Shown here in pieces: positions 18,418 to 27,106 of a DNA stretch of 64,000 nt. The stretch covers positions 1 through 64,000 of the forward strand of contig CAYMGX010000005.1 of assembly GCA_964390065.1 (NCBI GenBank), given 5' to 3'. The notes under the pieces are model-generated. The model saw only the letters and a list, made by a program, of their open reading frames with translations, searched no databases and was not told the origin of the DNA. How positions within the stretch are numbered: the stretch's first letter is position 1; each line of letters begins with the position of its first letter. The DNA comes from JAAZBG01 sp964390065. GTDB taxonomy: Bacteria; Fibrobacterota; Chitinivibrionia; Chitinivibrionales; Chitinispirillaceae. A program made the translations under genes and the position numbers.

Positions 18418-20499
18418 TTAATAATAAGGTCTGCATTGTTTCATCATAAGGATTGGCTCAGCTGTAGAATCGCTTCCAAGTGGCTGATCAAATTTAAATT
18501 CGGTATCCATTGCATACGGTTTATTAGGATCAGTACCATAAACCTGCTTGAAATATGAATGTATTTCCTCCAGTGCATCACCAAGCGCACGCACCTGTTT
18601 TGCAGTCAACACTGTAGCCTTTCCTTCAGGCAACTGATTGGAATGGCCCATGTAGACAATAGGTTGACCCGGATAATCATAATGATAAATGAATTGGTCC
18701 GTTGTCACACCGCTATCTGGAAGAACCACCGATGCCCCATTGAATTGTACGTTGACATAAAATCCAGGTTCTATCCCTGTTGCGTCGAAAATATTGGTGG
18801 TGATTGCAACACCCGTTGCCTCTTCTTCAGGAAATGCCTGATGTGCAAGAAGTGCCATTCCTACTGCGTAGTGATCAATATGACGATAGCTACGTTCTTC
18901 AAATGCACGGAAATACCAGACACTTGCCCATACCTTACGAATAGCATTCAGGACATCATTCATATCATCCGGACCACCACTATTTGATGTGTAGAGTCCG
19001 GCACCTGTGAAACCGTCAAGGTCCTCAGCGTTGGTGCTTGACCTGAAACGCATTCTTACACCTGGGAAATCAGTGTTAAGTTTATTGGTAAGCATTTTAG
19101 TAAAGTCAGCATCCACAGGAGCTTTCTCCATTTGTTTCCGTAATTTTTTTAGCTTGTCATCACGGACAGCAGGATTGTCCTGAAAGGAAGGATCTTCAAG
19201 CAGTTCTTTTACCTGTAAATCAAAACCGTTCTGTTTCATAAACTGCATATAATAATAGATTGGTATCCCGAAAGCTTTGGGATAGGTAACTTTCTCCGGA
19301 TCCATTTTTGGAAAAGCCGAGAAGTGGCTTGTTTTACCGCCAAAAGCAGGAAGAGCGGCTTTAAGAGCCTGGGCAAGTGTTTTATCAGACAGATCAAGAA
19401 TATCTTCAATATCGCGAAGATCTCTTGTTAATGTGTCCATATTTGGTATTCCAACGTCAGCCGGACCATTTGCTTCCCACCATTCATCTGCTTCTTCTTT
19501 TGACACCTCTTTGACGGTATATTCAAACGGTTTCACATCAAGCTCTACCCATTTTCCCTCAAGAGCACGTAGTTCCGGATCATTCCAGGCATTACGAAGT
19601 GCCATATTTGGTGTTCCACGATTGTGCGAAAGAACGTTTATATGTGCCAGGGGAGTCTGAAATTCCTGTGTAATGATACCCATGGTCACCGATATGTCGT
19701 TCGGAACTGCATCAAGTACAGGTATATCACGAAATGATAAATAGTTACTTTCAAGTTCCTTGGCTTTGATAAAGACCAGTCTTCCGATACTTTTCGTGCA
19801 ATTAAGCGGCTGGTAGGTTATACCTTTGTAAAGCTCATTGGTGCTGATCAATCTAACCGATGATGGAAGACTTTTTGCTGTATTGGTGATCGCTTCAGAG
19901 CTGGGATGAAAAAAGAGTGCGTTACCAAAGAAACATACATTTTGAATCTTTTCATACGCCATCTTTATCATGTCTGCAGAAGCATTGTCGTAAGGTGCAA
20001 TCTCATATACCCATACATCAGGGCCTTCATAATAGGAGATCGCTCCAAGAACAAAGCGTCTGTCTTTTCTGTAATAGTTATTGTTGAAATCACTTATGTT
20101 GGATACAATCTGTTTGCCATTACCGGAAAGCTTCTTTGATGCAAATTCATAATGTATCGGATACTTCTTACTGTCAATGATATACAGCGGGCTATCGTTA
20201 TCATCAAGATCGATAATCGTCTTGGCAGATGTGGCACCCGGTATGCTCGCATCCATAGGCTGTGATGCAAGTTTTCTAAAATCATCTTTACAGCCTATCG
20301 AGGTAACATAAGCCGGAGTAGTGTCTTCAGTGATAATACAATCACCCTCTACGACTGTCGGTATGCCCACTACTGGCGGAGGGTCATCTTCCGGCCCTAC
20401 GGGTGTTAAATCACATGATACACAAAACATGGATATCGCAACAAGTACAGACAAAATCAGCCATGTCATTCTCTTTGCGTTGGCAGGATGCAGCTGCAT
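18418..20499 (-). CDS. Exported lipoprotein with PEP-utiliser swivelling and PPDK/PEP-synthase ATP-binding domains
   Basis: About 693 residues from the ATG at 20499, which has AGGGGAG 9 bases upstream; an in-frame upstream ATG lacks a site. The N-terminus (MTWLILSVLVAISMFCVSC) is a lipoprotein signal. A domain of about 230 residues of unknown type follows. Then comes FQTPLAHINVLSHNRGTPNMAL, which resembles the phospho-histidine swivelling domain (TSHxAIxxR). The C-terminal 330 residues match the PPDK N-terminal ATP-binding domain: FGGKTSHFSAF, GIPIYYYMQF, MRFRSSTNAEDLDGFTGAG, and a terminal ILMMKQCRPYY. His domain before ATP domain is the order known in glucan, water dikinases. Such domains normally work in the cytosol, so an exported lipoprotein is odd. 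Substrate unknown. It sits downstream of the Cys-rich lipoprotein. Confidence 0.8.
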   Translation of the reverse strand: MQLHPANAKRMTWLILSVLVAISMFCVSCDLTPVGPEDDPPPVVGIPTVVEGDCIITEDTTPAYVTSIGCKDDFRKLASQPMDASIPGATSAKTIIDLDDNDSPLYIIDSKKYPIHYEFASKKLSGNGKQIVSNISDFNNNYYRKDRRFVLGAISYYEGPDVWVYEIAPYDNASADMIKMAYEKIQNVCFFGNALFFHPSSEAITNTAKSLPSSVRLISTNELYKGITYQPLNCTKSIGRLVFIKAKELESNYLSFRDIPVLDAVPNDISVTMGIITQEFQTPLAHINVLSHNRGTPNMALRNAWNDPELRALEGKWVELDVKPFEYTVKEVSKEEADEWWEANGPADVGIPNMDTLTRDLRDIEDILDLSDKTLAQALKAALPAFGGKTSHFSAFPKMDPEKVTYPKAFGIPIYYYMQFMKQNGFDLQVKELLEDPSFQDNPAVRDDKLKKLRKQMEKAPVDADFTKMLTNKLNTDFPGVRMRFRSSTNAEDLDGFTGAGLYTSNSGGPDDMNDVLNAIRKVWASVWYFRAFEERSYRHIDHYAVGMALLAHQAFPEEEATGVAITTNIFDATGIEPGFYVNVQFNGASVVLPDSGVTTDQFIYHYDYPGQPIVYMGHSNQLPEGKATVLTAKQVRALGDALEEIHSYFKQVYGTDPNKPYAMDTEFKFDQPLGSDSTAEPILMMKQCRPYY

Positions 20500-20719
20500 T
20501 GTAAAAACTCCCCTTTGAAATTTTGATATACTCATTCGTTAACTTACTATTATCCTTAAATCCGCAGTTGAATCGTGATGCTCTGCGCAAGCTATTGTCA
20601 CATCATCTTGCATTGCAAAAACGCTCACCATACTGCACCGGGTATGCCTGCGCTTTTTGCAAAATAATCTGTAACAAAATCTTGTGCATATCACTCACGC
20701 TCAATCGCGAAATTCAGGA

Positions 20720-21712
20720 TTATTGACATTTCCGGTCAATACAATACGTTCCTTCAGGACAAACCCCGTTACCAGTTTCGTCACCAGAGCAGGATATCTC
20801 ACCTGGAATTGTCAGCATTTTTGTTATGGTACATTCAACAGATCCCTTTGCTTTGGATGCTTCGTCCACAACTACTGCCTGACGTGTGACATAAATACAG
20901 GGATATCCGGCGGTACCATATGATTTTAATTTTTCAATCATTGCACCAGGAATAGTCACAGAACCATCATCCTCTGTATCACACAGGATTTCCCCTTTTG
21001 TACCACCGTGATAACTGAGATTGATACGAATGTTTATTGTTGAAATACCCGCAACTTTAGGAGGCTCCCACCTGAGTGCAATGTCTTTACCATCAAGCAC
21101 CATTTCGTCATTGAGAATTTCCAGTGGTGCAATGCATGGGACTTCTAATTTGAATGGCTCGACACCATTGGTTCCGGCAGCAGAAAAGGTAATGATTTCA
21201 CCCTCATCAGCCGGAGGAAAATCCGGATATGGTGAAGAAATCTGGTAGTCAAAAGCACGATCGCCGGGTTCACTCACATACTCTCTTGGTTCGCCACCTG
21301 ATTTCATACCGGTCAATGTCATATTACCGACACTATACGCGTTGGGTTCAGGTATACAACTGTCATTCGCCACACACACATTGTCTGATGAACAGTCCTC
21401 GCAGTAAGGATTATACTTTTTGTAAAGCCTGAACTGACCTGAAACCATTTCCTCTTTAAAAATATCGACAGGAGGAATCGGACCATCCTTCATCATACCC
21501 ACAAAATTTGTGTATGCCGGATTGTCAAGCTCAGGATTCTCAGGTATCAGCTGAACACGAAATGTACCAAATGACTCGGCTGTTGGTTTAATCAGAGTAT
21601 CGCCAGGGTCCTCAGTTCCACCAAGACCCGATGGGCCTTTGGTTTCAAAACATGCAACGCCAACGAGGATCATGGCAAATAAACCTATCGGGATAATTTT
21701 TTTTAAAGACAC
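20720..21712 (-). CDS. Cys-rich lipoprotein of unknown function
   Basis: 330 residues. A lipoprotein signal (IIPIGLFAMILVGVAC, lipobox VGVAC) is followed by a Gly/Pro linker. Two Cys clusters stand out: YCEDCSSDNVCVANDSCIP near residues 118-136 and ISCSGDETGNGVCPEGTYC with a final RKC at the very end, probably disulfide-rich mini-domains. The central part has beta-sandwich character (ALRWEPPKVAGISTINIRIN). I recognise no catalytic motif. It begins 61 bases after the end of the first tandem paralog and precedes the dikinase-like lipoprotein by 220 bases, all in the same direction, so these genes may form one transcription unit. Such Cys-rich lipoproteins beside PEP/pyruvate-binding lipoproteins are familiar from delta-proteobacterial genomes. 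Confidence 0.7.
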   Translation of the reverse strand: MSLKKIIPIGLFAMILVGVACFETKGPSGLGGTEDPGDTLIKPTAESFGTFRVQLIPENPELDNPAYTNFVGMMKDGPIPPVDIFKEEMVSGQFRLYKKYNPYCEDCSSDNVCVANDSCIPEPNAYSVGNMTLTGMKSGGEPREYVSEPGDRAFDYQISSPYPDFPPADEGEIITFSAAGTNGVEPFKLEVPCIAPLEILNDEMVLDGKDIALRWEPPKVAGISTINIRINLSYHGGTKGEILCDTEDDGSVTIPGAMIEKLKSYGTAGYPCIYVTRQAVVVDEASKAKGSVECTITKMLTIPGEISCSGDETGNGVCPEGTYCIDRKCQ

Positions 21713-21744
21713 TTTCTGTTGCTCCTTATTTTAATTTCATTTCA

Positions 21745-21771
21745 TAATGAGATAAAAATGCTATCTCGTTA
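21745..21771. other. Hairpin between paralog 1 and the Cys-rich lipoprotein gene
   Basis: Arms TAATGAGATA (21745-21754) and TATCTCGTTA (21762-21771) pair with one G-U. The stem starts 2 bases after the paralog stop and has no T-run, so a weak terminator, attenuator or RNA-stabilising stem is possible. Confidence 0.4.
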
Positions 21772-21773
21772 TT

Positions 21774-23135
21774 TTATGGGTTGAGTCCGAAACAGTAAAA
21801 ACCACCGTAACCACCGCCATTACCGATTGTATAGACACCCGGAACTCCACCACCGCTTGCATCGGTAGAATCAACTCCTGGCAGGCAGCCGGGCATGTCC
21901 CACGCAGATATCCAGTTTTTCATTCCCATAAACCCGCCAAATTCCTGTGGCCATGACATTCCTGCACGGGCTGTGGCACTTCCATCACCTTTGGTTGATG
22001 TCCAGTCACTACAAGTACAGTCTTTTGTAGTACTATACAGTTTGCCATTAGTACCGGAGCCTGTTATTGTAAGATGGTTATCGACTTTCTTTGACGATGA
22101 AGGGTCAGGCATGTGATTTGGAACGCCGTCTTCATTGGGAAAGTCATTTTTAATCGCAATATCTGCATTTGTTGGACGATCATTCAGAAGTTCGCTTATC
22201 TTGTTAGCAAACAGTCTTCCCTTACGGTCGTACCACGGTCCCTGACCAATTCTATCTATTGCATCAGCCTGCTTACCGTCAGGACCAACCTTTGCACTCA
22301 GAAATGCACGCCATTGTTTTGCACTTGAACCGGGCATACTCTTCTCTGCAATGCATGAACAGATGCTGTCTGCACCAAGAAGCCCTGCCCCCTGTCCGGT
22401 TTTGCCAAAACGTAAATCACCACCGAAACCGTTGACGTTTCGGGAGAGATCGCGTAGCGCTTTAACACTGGTCAAAAAGAAACTGAACTTTGCGAGATTC
22501 GATGTGTCAAGAGTGATGTTCAGTTCTGTATCATATGATGAAACCGCTACTTTTTTGGAAATGAAATTGGGTGCAGAAACGCTCAATGAATCTACAACCG
22601 CCTCCAGTTTAGCCATTCTTGGGCCATTTGAGACCTTCCCGGCAGCAGCAGAATTTGAGAATGAATATTTTCCATCAGATAACTGCATATACCTGAATGT
22701 CGAACTGTGTCCTCCGGCCGAAACCCGGATTGTCATCATGTTTGTGGCCATTGAACCGGATGGAATTTTGTACTGATATACTCCGGCAGGTGCGTAACTG
22801 CTAAGCTCGCGTTTCAGAAGGTTCCCGGAAATATCGAACATGTCGATACTTACCTGTGATGACTTTACAAGATTCAACTTTATGTTACCATTGTTGAAAG
22901 AGATATTTTCGATATTTGAAATTGTTCTATACTTATTTACACTGGTTGCCGTTTTAATTGAATATGCGCCATCAGAGTCGGTAGTATCTGTTAATTTCTG
23001 ACCCTGTAACGATACAATGGCTCCCTTTATTGGTTTTCCACTGTTACCTGAAACTTTTCCCCATATATTGACATTTTCAGCAGAGACAGCAATGCCAACA
23101 AGTAATGTTAGGTATATCCCAATCGTTCTAAGCAA
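21774..23135 (-). CDS. Secreted tandem paralog 1 (carboxypeptidase-regulatory-like, sorting-like and DUF1554-like modules)
   Basis: 453 residues from a TTG at 23135, placed 6 bases after AGGAGG; the same TTG position is used in all three paralogs. Order: signal peptide (1-19); a carboxypeptidase-regulatory-like fold (NIWGKVSGNSGKPIKGAIVS ... TTDSDGAYSI); a module like type IX sorting domains but internal (VSIDMFDISGNLLKRELSS ... AGVYQYKIPSG); and a C-terminal domain of about 230 residues (GAGLLGADSICSCIAE ... WRAFLSAK ... WPQEFGG ... IGNGGGYGGFYCFGLNP). The last resembles DUF1554/endostatin-like C-type-lectin-related folds. Probably an extracellular adhesin or ligand-binding protein. It is the last of three tandem copies and carries the shared regulatory leader. 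Confidence 0.75.
   Translation of the reverse strand: MLRTIGIYLTLLVGIAVSAENVNIWGKVSGNSGKPIKGAIVSLQGQKLTDTTDSDGAYSIKTATSVNKYRTISNIENISFNNGNIKLNLVKSSQVSIDMFDISGNLLKRELSSYAPAGVYQYKIPSGSMATNMMTIRVSAGGHSSTFRYMQLSDGKYSFSNSAAAGKVSNGPRMAKLEAVVDSLSVSAPNFISKKVAVSSYDTELNITLDTSNLAKFSFFLTSVKALRDLSRNVNGFGGDLRFGKTGQGAGLLGADSICSCIAEKSMPGSSAKQWRAFLSAKVGPDGKQADAIDRIGQGPWYDRKGRLFANKISELLNDRPTNADIAIKNDFPNEDGVPNHMPDPSSSKKVDNHLTITGSGTNGKLYSTTKDCTCSDWTSTKGDGSATARAGMSWPQEFGGFMGMKNWISAWDMPGCLPGVDSTDASGGGVPGVYTIGNGGGYGGFYCFGLNP
22563..22858 (-). repeat. Gene-conversion tract, copy in paralog 1
   Basis: These 296 nt are identical, base for base, to 24388-24683 in paralog 2. Both flanks of the tract are clearly diverged between the paralogs. 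The third paralog differs at many positions across the same region. The tract covers the internal sorting-like module and the linker to the C-terminal domain. Confidence 0.85.
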
Positions 23136-23235
23136 AAAATACCTCCTCTGTAACGTGTGTTTTACTCGAATTTGTACCGGTAACCATATATTATTACCGT
23201 GCATTAGCGTCCCCCTCCACTAACATTCCTTCGCT

Positions 23236-23312
23236 AATATACCCAGAATTGCCGGACCACGATGGTTTTATGTGTACCGTGTGGAAAAGTTGTATTCTCT
23301 TTTGAGAACAGT
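23236..23312 (-). promoter_or_regulatory. Conserved dyad plus TATATT leader of paralog 1
   Basis: In gene direction: ACTGTTCTCAAAAGAGAAT (dyad arms TTCTC and GAGAA at 23295-23308), 51 nt, then TATATT (23236-23241). The same arrangement occurs before paralogs 2 and 3 and before the TIGR02147 regulator at 41.1 kb. The dyad lies about 160 bp upstream of the start codon. Reading TATATT as the -10 box is inference. Confidence 0.7.
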
Positions 23313-23510
23313 TCTTAACAGATTCAGACTGTCAGTGTTGAATGATTTTTTTGTATTTTGTTGAAATACAATGTTTTAATAGCTGTTGTTGAAATGCGGG
23401 CGGTTTGTAACGGTTATAGAGAATGCGGCGTGATTACTCGTGAATCCAGAATCAGGATTGTCCTGTTTGGGTTGATAATGGTCGCTGATGTGTTGATACC
23501 CTATGCAGTA

Positions 23511-23536
23511 TAAGGACAGGTCACGACCTGTCCTTA
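23511..23536. other. Hairpin downstream of paralog 2
   Basis: Perfect 11-bp stem (TAAGGACAGGT / ACCTGTCCTTA) around CACG. A related stem occurs after paralog 3 at 25260-25287, with similar following sequence (CGTATAA...GTTA-AATGCG). There is no T-run. Conservation after two paralogs suggests an RNA 3'-end structure or duplication along with the gene. Confidence 0.5.
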
Positions 23537-23595
23537 CGTATAATAGACACGTTATAATGCGGTTTTTAGTTGATTACACTGTGTAATGCAGTTTA

Positions 23596-24963
23596 TTATG
23601 GATTAAGTCCGAAACAGTAAAAACCACCATAACCACCGCCATTACCGATTGTATACACACCTGGAACACCGGCCATACTTGCATCGGTGGAATCGATTCC
23701 AGGCTGACAACCGGATGCGTCAAATACCGATATCCAGTTTTTCTGCCCAAACGATCCGCCAAATTCCTGGGGCCATGATAACCCGGAACGAGGTTTGCTT
23801 CCATTCTGGCTTCCTGCTGTTGTTGTCCAGTCTTCGCATGTGCAGTCTTTTGTAGTGCTGTATAGTCTGCCTTGAGCATTGGACCCCGTAATAGTCATAT
23901 GGTTGTCGACCTTCTTTGATGTTGAAGGATCAGGCATGTGATTTGGAACGCCGTCTTCATTAGGTAAATCATTTTTAATCGCAATATCTGCATTTAGTGG
24001 ACGATCATTCAGAAGTTCGCTTGTGTTGTTGGCCAGTAACCGCCCTTTGCGGTCGTACCACGGCCCTTTACCGATTCTATCAATAGCATCCACCTGCTTG
24101 CCATCAGGACCTGCTTTGGCACTCAGAAATGCGCGCCATTCTTTTGCCCTTGCTCCAGGCATACTCATCTCAGCAATACATGAACAGATGCTGTCTGCAC
24201 CAAGTAGCCCTGCACCCTGTCCGGTTTTGCCCATACGGAAATCACCGCCAAACCCTTTAACATTGCCGGACAAATCGCGCATCGCTTTAAGACTTGTCAC
24301 AAAAAAACTGAATTTCGGGAGATTCGATGTGTCAAGAGTAATGTTTAATTCTGTATCATATGATGAAACCGCTACCTTTTTGGAAGAGAAATTGGGTGCA
24401 GAAACGCTCAATGAATCTACAACCGCCTCCAGTTTAGCCATTCTTGGGCCATTTGAGACCTTCCCGGCAGCAGCAGAATTTGAGAATGAATATTTTCCAT
24501 CAGATAACTGCATATACCTGAATGTCGAACTGTGTCCTCCGGCCGAAACCCGGATTGTCATCATGTTTGTGGCCATTGAACCGGATGGAATTTTGTACTG
24601 ATATACTCCGGCAGGTGCGTAACTGCTAAGCTCGCGTTTCAGAAGGTTCCCGGAAATATCGAACATGTCGATACTTACCTGTGCTGGCTTTACAAGATTC
24701 AACTTTATGTTACCATTATTAAAAGAGACATTTTCAATATTTGGAACTTTTGTGAACGTGTTCAGACTTGTGTTACCTGCTTTTAATGAATAGGCACCGT
24801 CAGAGTCTGTAGTATCAGATAACTTTTGACCCTGCAATGTGACAACAGCACCTTTTACCGGTTTACCGCTATTACTTGAAACGGTTCCCCATAAATTGAC
24901 ATTTTCGGCAGAAACCGCAATACCGGCAAGACATGTAAGACATAACCCTATGGTTTTAAGCAA
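23596..24963 (-). CDS. Secreted tandem paralog 2 (same module order as paralog 1)
   Basis: 455 residues from a TTG at 24963, close after AGGAGG. Modules as in paralog 1: signal peptide (MLKTIGLCLTCLAGIAVSA), carboxypeptidase-regulatory-like domain (NLWGTVSSNSGKPVKGAVVT), internal sorting-like domain (VSIDMFDISGNLLKRELSS), and the C-terminal GADSICSCIAE ... FGGSFGQKNWISVFDASGCQ ... GGGYGGFYCFGLNP domain. The middle 296 nt are identical to paralog 1, whereas its first 160 nt or so are closer to paralog 3, so the gene is a mosaic. The conserved Cys residues (CSC, CTC, one before PG, one in FYCFG) suggest disulfides. Its own regulatory leader lies upstream, so it is probably transcribed separately. 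Long antisense ORFs here are shadows. Confidence 0.75.
   Translation of the reverse strand: MLKTIGLCLTCLAGIAVSAENVNLWGTVSSNSGKPVKGAVVTLQGQKLSDTTDSDGAYSLKAGNTSLNTFTKVPNIENVSFNNGNIKLNLVKPAQVSIDMFDISGNLLKRELSSYAPAGVYQYKIPSGSMATNMMTIRVSAGGHSSTFRYMQLSDGKYSFSNSAAAGKVSNGPRMAKLEAVVDSLSVSAPNFSSKKVAVSSYDTELNITLDTSNLPKFSFFVTSLKAMRDLSGNVKGFGGDFRMGKTGQGAGLLGADSICSCIAEMSMPGARAKEWRAFLSAKAGPDGKQVDAIDRIGKGPWYDRKGRLLANNTSELLNDRPLNADIAIKNDLPNEDGVPNHMPDPSTSKKVDNHMTITGSNAQGRLYSTTKDCTCEDWTTTAGSQNGSKPRSGLSWPQEFGGSFGQKNWISVFDASGCQPGIDSTDASMAGVPGVYTIGNGGGYGGFYCFGLNP
24388..24683 (-). repeat. Gene-conversion tract, copy in paralog 2
   Basis: Partner of 22563-22858; 296 of 296 nt identical by direct reading. Confidence 0.85.
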
Positions 24964-25049
24964 AAGTACCTCCTGTGTACAATGGTTTATTTATTCGAAT
25001 TTATATCTGTAAAAAAGTGTCAGCACACCCTCGCCAACATACTATCGCT

Positions 25050-25126
25050 AATATACCCGCAATTGTCGAACCGTGATGTATTTATGTGTACCATATGGGA
25101 AACTCATGTTCTCTTTTGAGAACAGT
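25050..25126 (-). promoter_or_regulatory. Conserved dyad plus TATATT leader of paralog 2
   Basis: Here the dyad arms extend to TGTTCTC-AAAA-GAGAACA (25107-25124), the longest symmetrical version of the four. TATATT is at 25050-25055, 51 nt away. The dyad lies about 146 bp upstream of the TTG start. Confidence 0.7.
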
Positions 25127-25259
25127 CTTTAAAGATTAAGGTGGCGGATAATTAAATCCTGATTGTGTCATGGATGTTGATTAAATGGTAGTACTGACAA
25201 GTCTTGATTTTCAAAAACAAACAACTGTAGTGAGATGCAGTTAAAAGCCCGACAAAAAA

Positions 25260-25287
25260 GCAGGGACAAGTCACGACCTGTCCCTGC
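25260..25287. other. Hairpin downstream of paralog 3
   Basis: Outer stem GCAGGGACA/TGTCCCTGC (9 bp) and inner GTC/GAC separated by an A-C mismatch. Related in sequence and position to the stem after paralog 2. Confidence 0.5.
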
Positions 25288-25345
25288 GTATAAAAGGCAT
25301 GTTACAATGCGTTTCCTATTTAATTATACCAGGTATCGCAGCTTA

Positions 25346-26746
25346 TTATGGATTGAGTCCGAAACAGTAAAAACCACCATACCCGCCGCCATTACCGATT
25401 GTATAGACTCCCTTAACACCGTCCAGACTGGCCTCAGTGGAATCAATTCCTGGTTCGCAACCTTTTGTATCATATACTGAAATCCAGTTTTTCTCACCCA
25501 TGCTACCACCAAATTCCTGTGGCCATGACAGCCCTCCACGTGCAGTAACACCGCCTTTTCCTGTTTCTGTACCCCATGATGAACCGGCACTTCTTCCAGT
25601 CTTAGATGTCCAGTCAGTGCAAGTGCAGTCTTCTGTTGTACTGTAAAGTTTGCCCTGTTTATTGGAACCTGTAACGGTAAGATGGTTATCGACTTTCTTT
25701 GACGATGAAGGGTCGGGCATGTGATTTGGAACACCGTCTTCATTAGGAAAATCATTTTTAATCGCGATATCAGCATTTATTGGACGATCGTTCAGAAGTT
25801 CGCTAATGTTGTTGGCAAACAGCCTTCCCTTACGATCGAACCACGGTCCCTGACCAATTCTATCAATTGCATCAACCTGCTTACCCTCAGGACCTGCCTT
25901 TGCACTCAAAAATGCGCGCCATTCTTTTGCACTTGCGCCGGGCATACTCCTCTCTGCGATGCATGAACAGATGCTGTCTGCACCAAGAAGGCCGGCGCCC
26001 TGGCCTGTTTTGCCAAAACGTAAATCACCACCGAAACCATGGACACTGCCGGACAGATCCCGCATTGCTTTAAGACTTGTCAAAAAGAAACTGAACTTTG
26101 CGAGTTTTAATGTGTCAAGTGTGATATTCAGTTCTGTATCATATGATGAAACCGCTACTTTTTTCGAAGAAAAATTAGGTGCAGAAACGTTCAATGAATC
26201 TACAACTGCCTCAAGTTTAGCCATTCCTGGACCATTTAAGGCTTTCCCGGCTGCAACGGAATTTGTGAACGAATGTTTACCATTGGGTAACTGCATATAC
26301 CTGAATGTCGAACTGTGTCCTCCGATCGAAACCCGGATTGTCATCATGTTTGTGGCCATTGAACCGGATGAGATTTTGTACTGATATACTCCGGCTGGTG
26401 CGTAACTGCTAAGCTCGCGTTTTAAAAGGTTTCCGGATAAATCGAACATGTCGATACTTACCTGTGCAGGTTTTAACAGGTTCAACTTAATACTGCCGTT
26501 ATTGAACGAAATATTTTCAATAGTTGGAGCTTTTGTAAACGTGTTCAGACTTGTGTTACCTGCTTTTAATGAATAGGCACCATCAGAGTCTGTAGTATCT
26601 GATAGCTTTTGACCCTGTAATGTGACAACTGCGCCTTTTACCGGTTTACCGCTATTACTTGAAACGGTTCCCCATAAATTGACATTTTCAGCAGAAACTG
26701 CGATACCGGCAATACATAATGCATATAAACCAATCGTTCTAAGCAA
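25346..26746 (-). CDS. Secreted tandem paralog 3 (same module order, slightly longer)
   Basis: 466 residues from a TTG at 26746 after AGGGGG. Same four modules as paralogs 1 and 2. The C-terminal domain has an insertion of about 11 residues (TGRSAGSSWGTETGKGG) before WPQEFGG. Its middle section is diverged from the other two, while its first part is close to paralog 2. It is the first of the three in the direction of transcription. The invariant C-terminal motif (W-P-Q-E-F-G-G, K-N-W-I-S, P-G-I/V-D-S-T, G-V-Y-T-I-G-N-G-G-G-Y-G-G-F-Y-C-F-G) suggests a common ligand. Role unknown, probably surface-exposed. Confidence 0.75.
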   Translation of the reverse strand: MLRTIGLYALCIAGIAVSAENVNLWGTVSSNSGKPVKGAVVTLQGQKLSDTTDSDGAYSLKAGNTSLNTFTKAPTIENISFNNGSIKLNLLKPAQVSIDMFDLSGNLLKRELSSYAPAGVYQYKISSGSMATNMMTIRVSIGGHSSTFRYMQLPNGKHSFTNSVAAGKALNGPGMAKLEAVVDSLNVSAPNFSSKKVAVSSYDTELNITLDTLKLAKFSFFLTSLKAMRDLSGSVHGFGGDLRFGKTGQGAGLLGADSICSCIAERSMPGASAKEWRAFLSAKAGPEGKQVDAIDRIGQGPWFDRKGRLFANNISELLNDRPINADIAIKNDFPNEDGVPNHMPDPSSSKKVDNHLTVTGSNKQGKLYSTTEDCTCTDWTSKTGRSAGSSWGTETGKGGVTARGGLSWPQEFGGSMGEKNWISVYDTKGCEPGIDSTEASLDGVKGVYTIGNGGGYGGFYCFGLNP

Positions 26747-26825
26747 AAAGCACCCCCTCTGTGTTTGTTGACTTGCTTATTTAACAAAACAATAAAAACT
26801 ATGATTGTCTGACTTTTTATTCTAC

Positions 26826-26901
26826 AATATAACAAATTTGCCTTTTCGGGACTGCTTTATATGTATCCAATAAAAAACTTACATTCTCTTTTGAGAATAG
26901 T
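26826..26901 (-). promoter_or_regulatory. Conserved dyad plus TATATT leader of paralog 3
   Basis: In gene direction: ACTATTCTCAAAAGAGAATG, 50 nt, TATATT (26826-26831). The dyad arms are at 26884-26897, about 138 bp upstream of the TTG start. One base shorter spacing than the other three sites. Confidence 0.7.
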
Positions 26902-27106
26902 TCCAGTAGGCGCCTTCGGTAAAGTACACCTTGATTTACCTGACAGCCAGGATTAACTAACGCTTGATTTCAATGACTGTAACAAATGTATTTGGAATGT
27001 TATGATATGTGCGTTATTTTATGGAGTCCCGGAATGTTGATCTATGCATACGATTAAACAACTCACTGTCAGATAGCAATGATGTTGTTGTTAAGGAGGA
27101 AAGAGA

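Noticed and set aside
24023..24601. 192-codon ORF antisense to paralog 2, with matching antisense ORFs in paralogs 1 and 3
   Set aside because: The three antisense ORFs are similar only because the sense genes are; the sense frames have signal peptides, domains and ribosome sites.
23295..26897. Reading the repeated TTCTC/GAGAA elements as a CRISPR or REP array
   Set aside because: They are single dyads about 1.8 kb apart, each fixed at the same distance from a start codon, which fits operators rather than an array.
26898..27106. Possible manganese riboswitch before mntP
   Set aside because: I could not find the conserved core of the yybP-ykoY motif in the leader.
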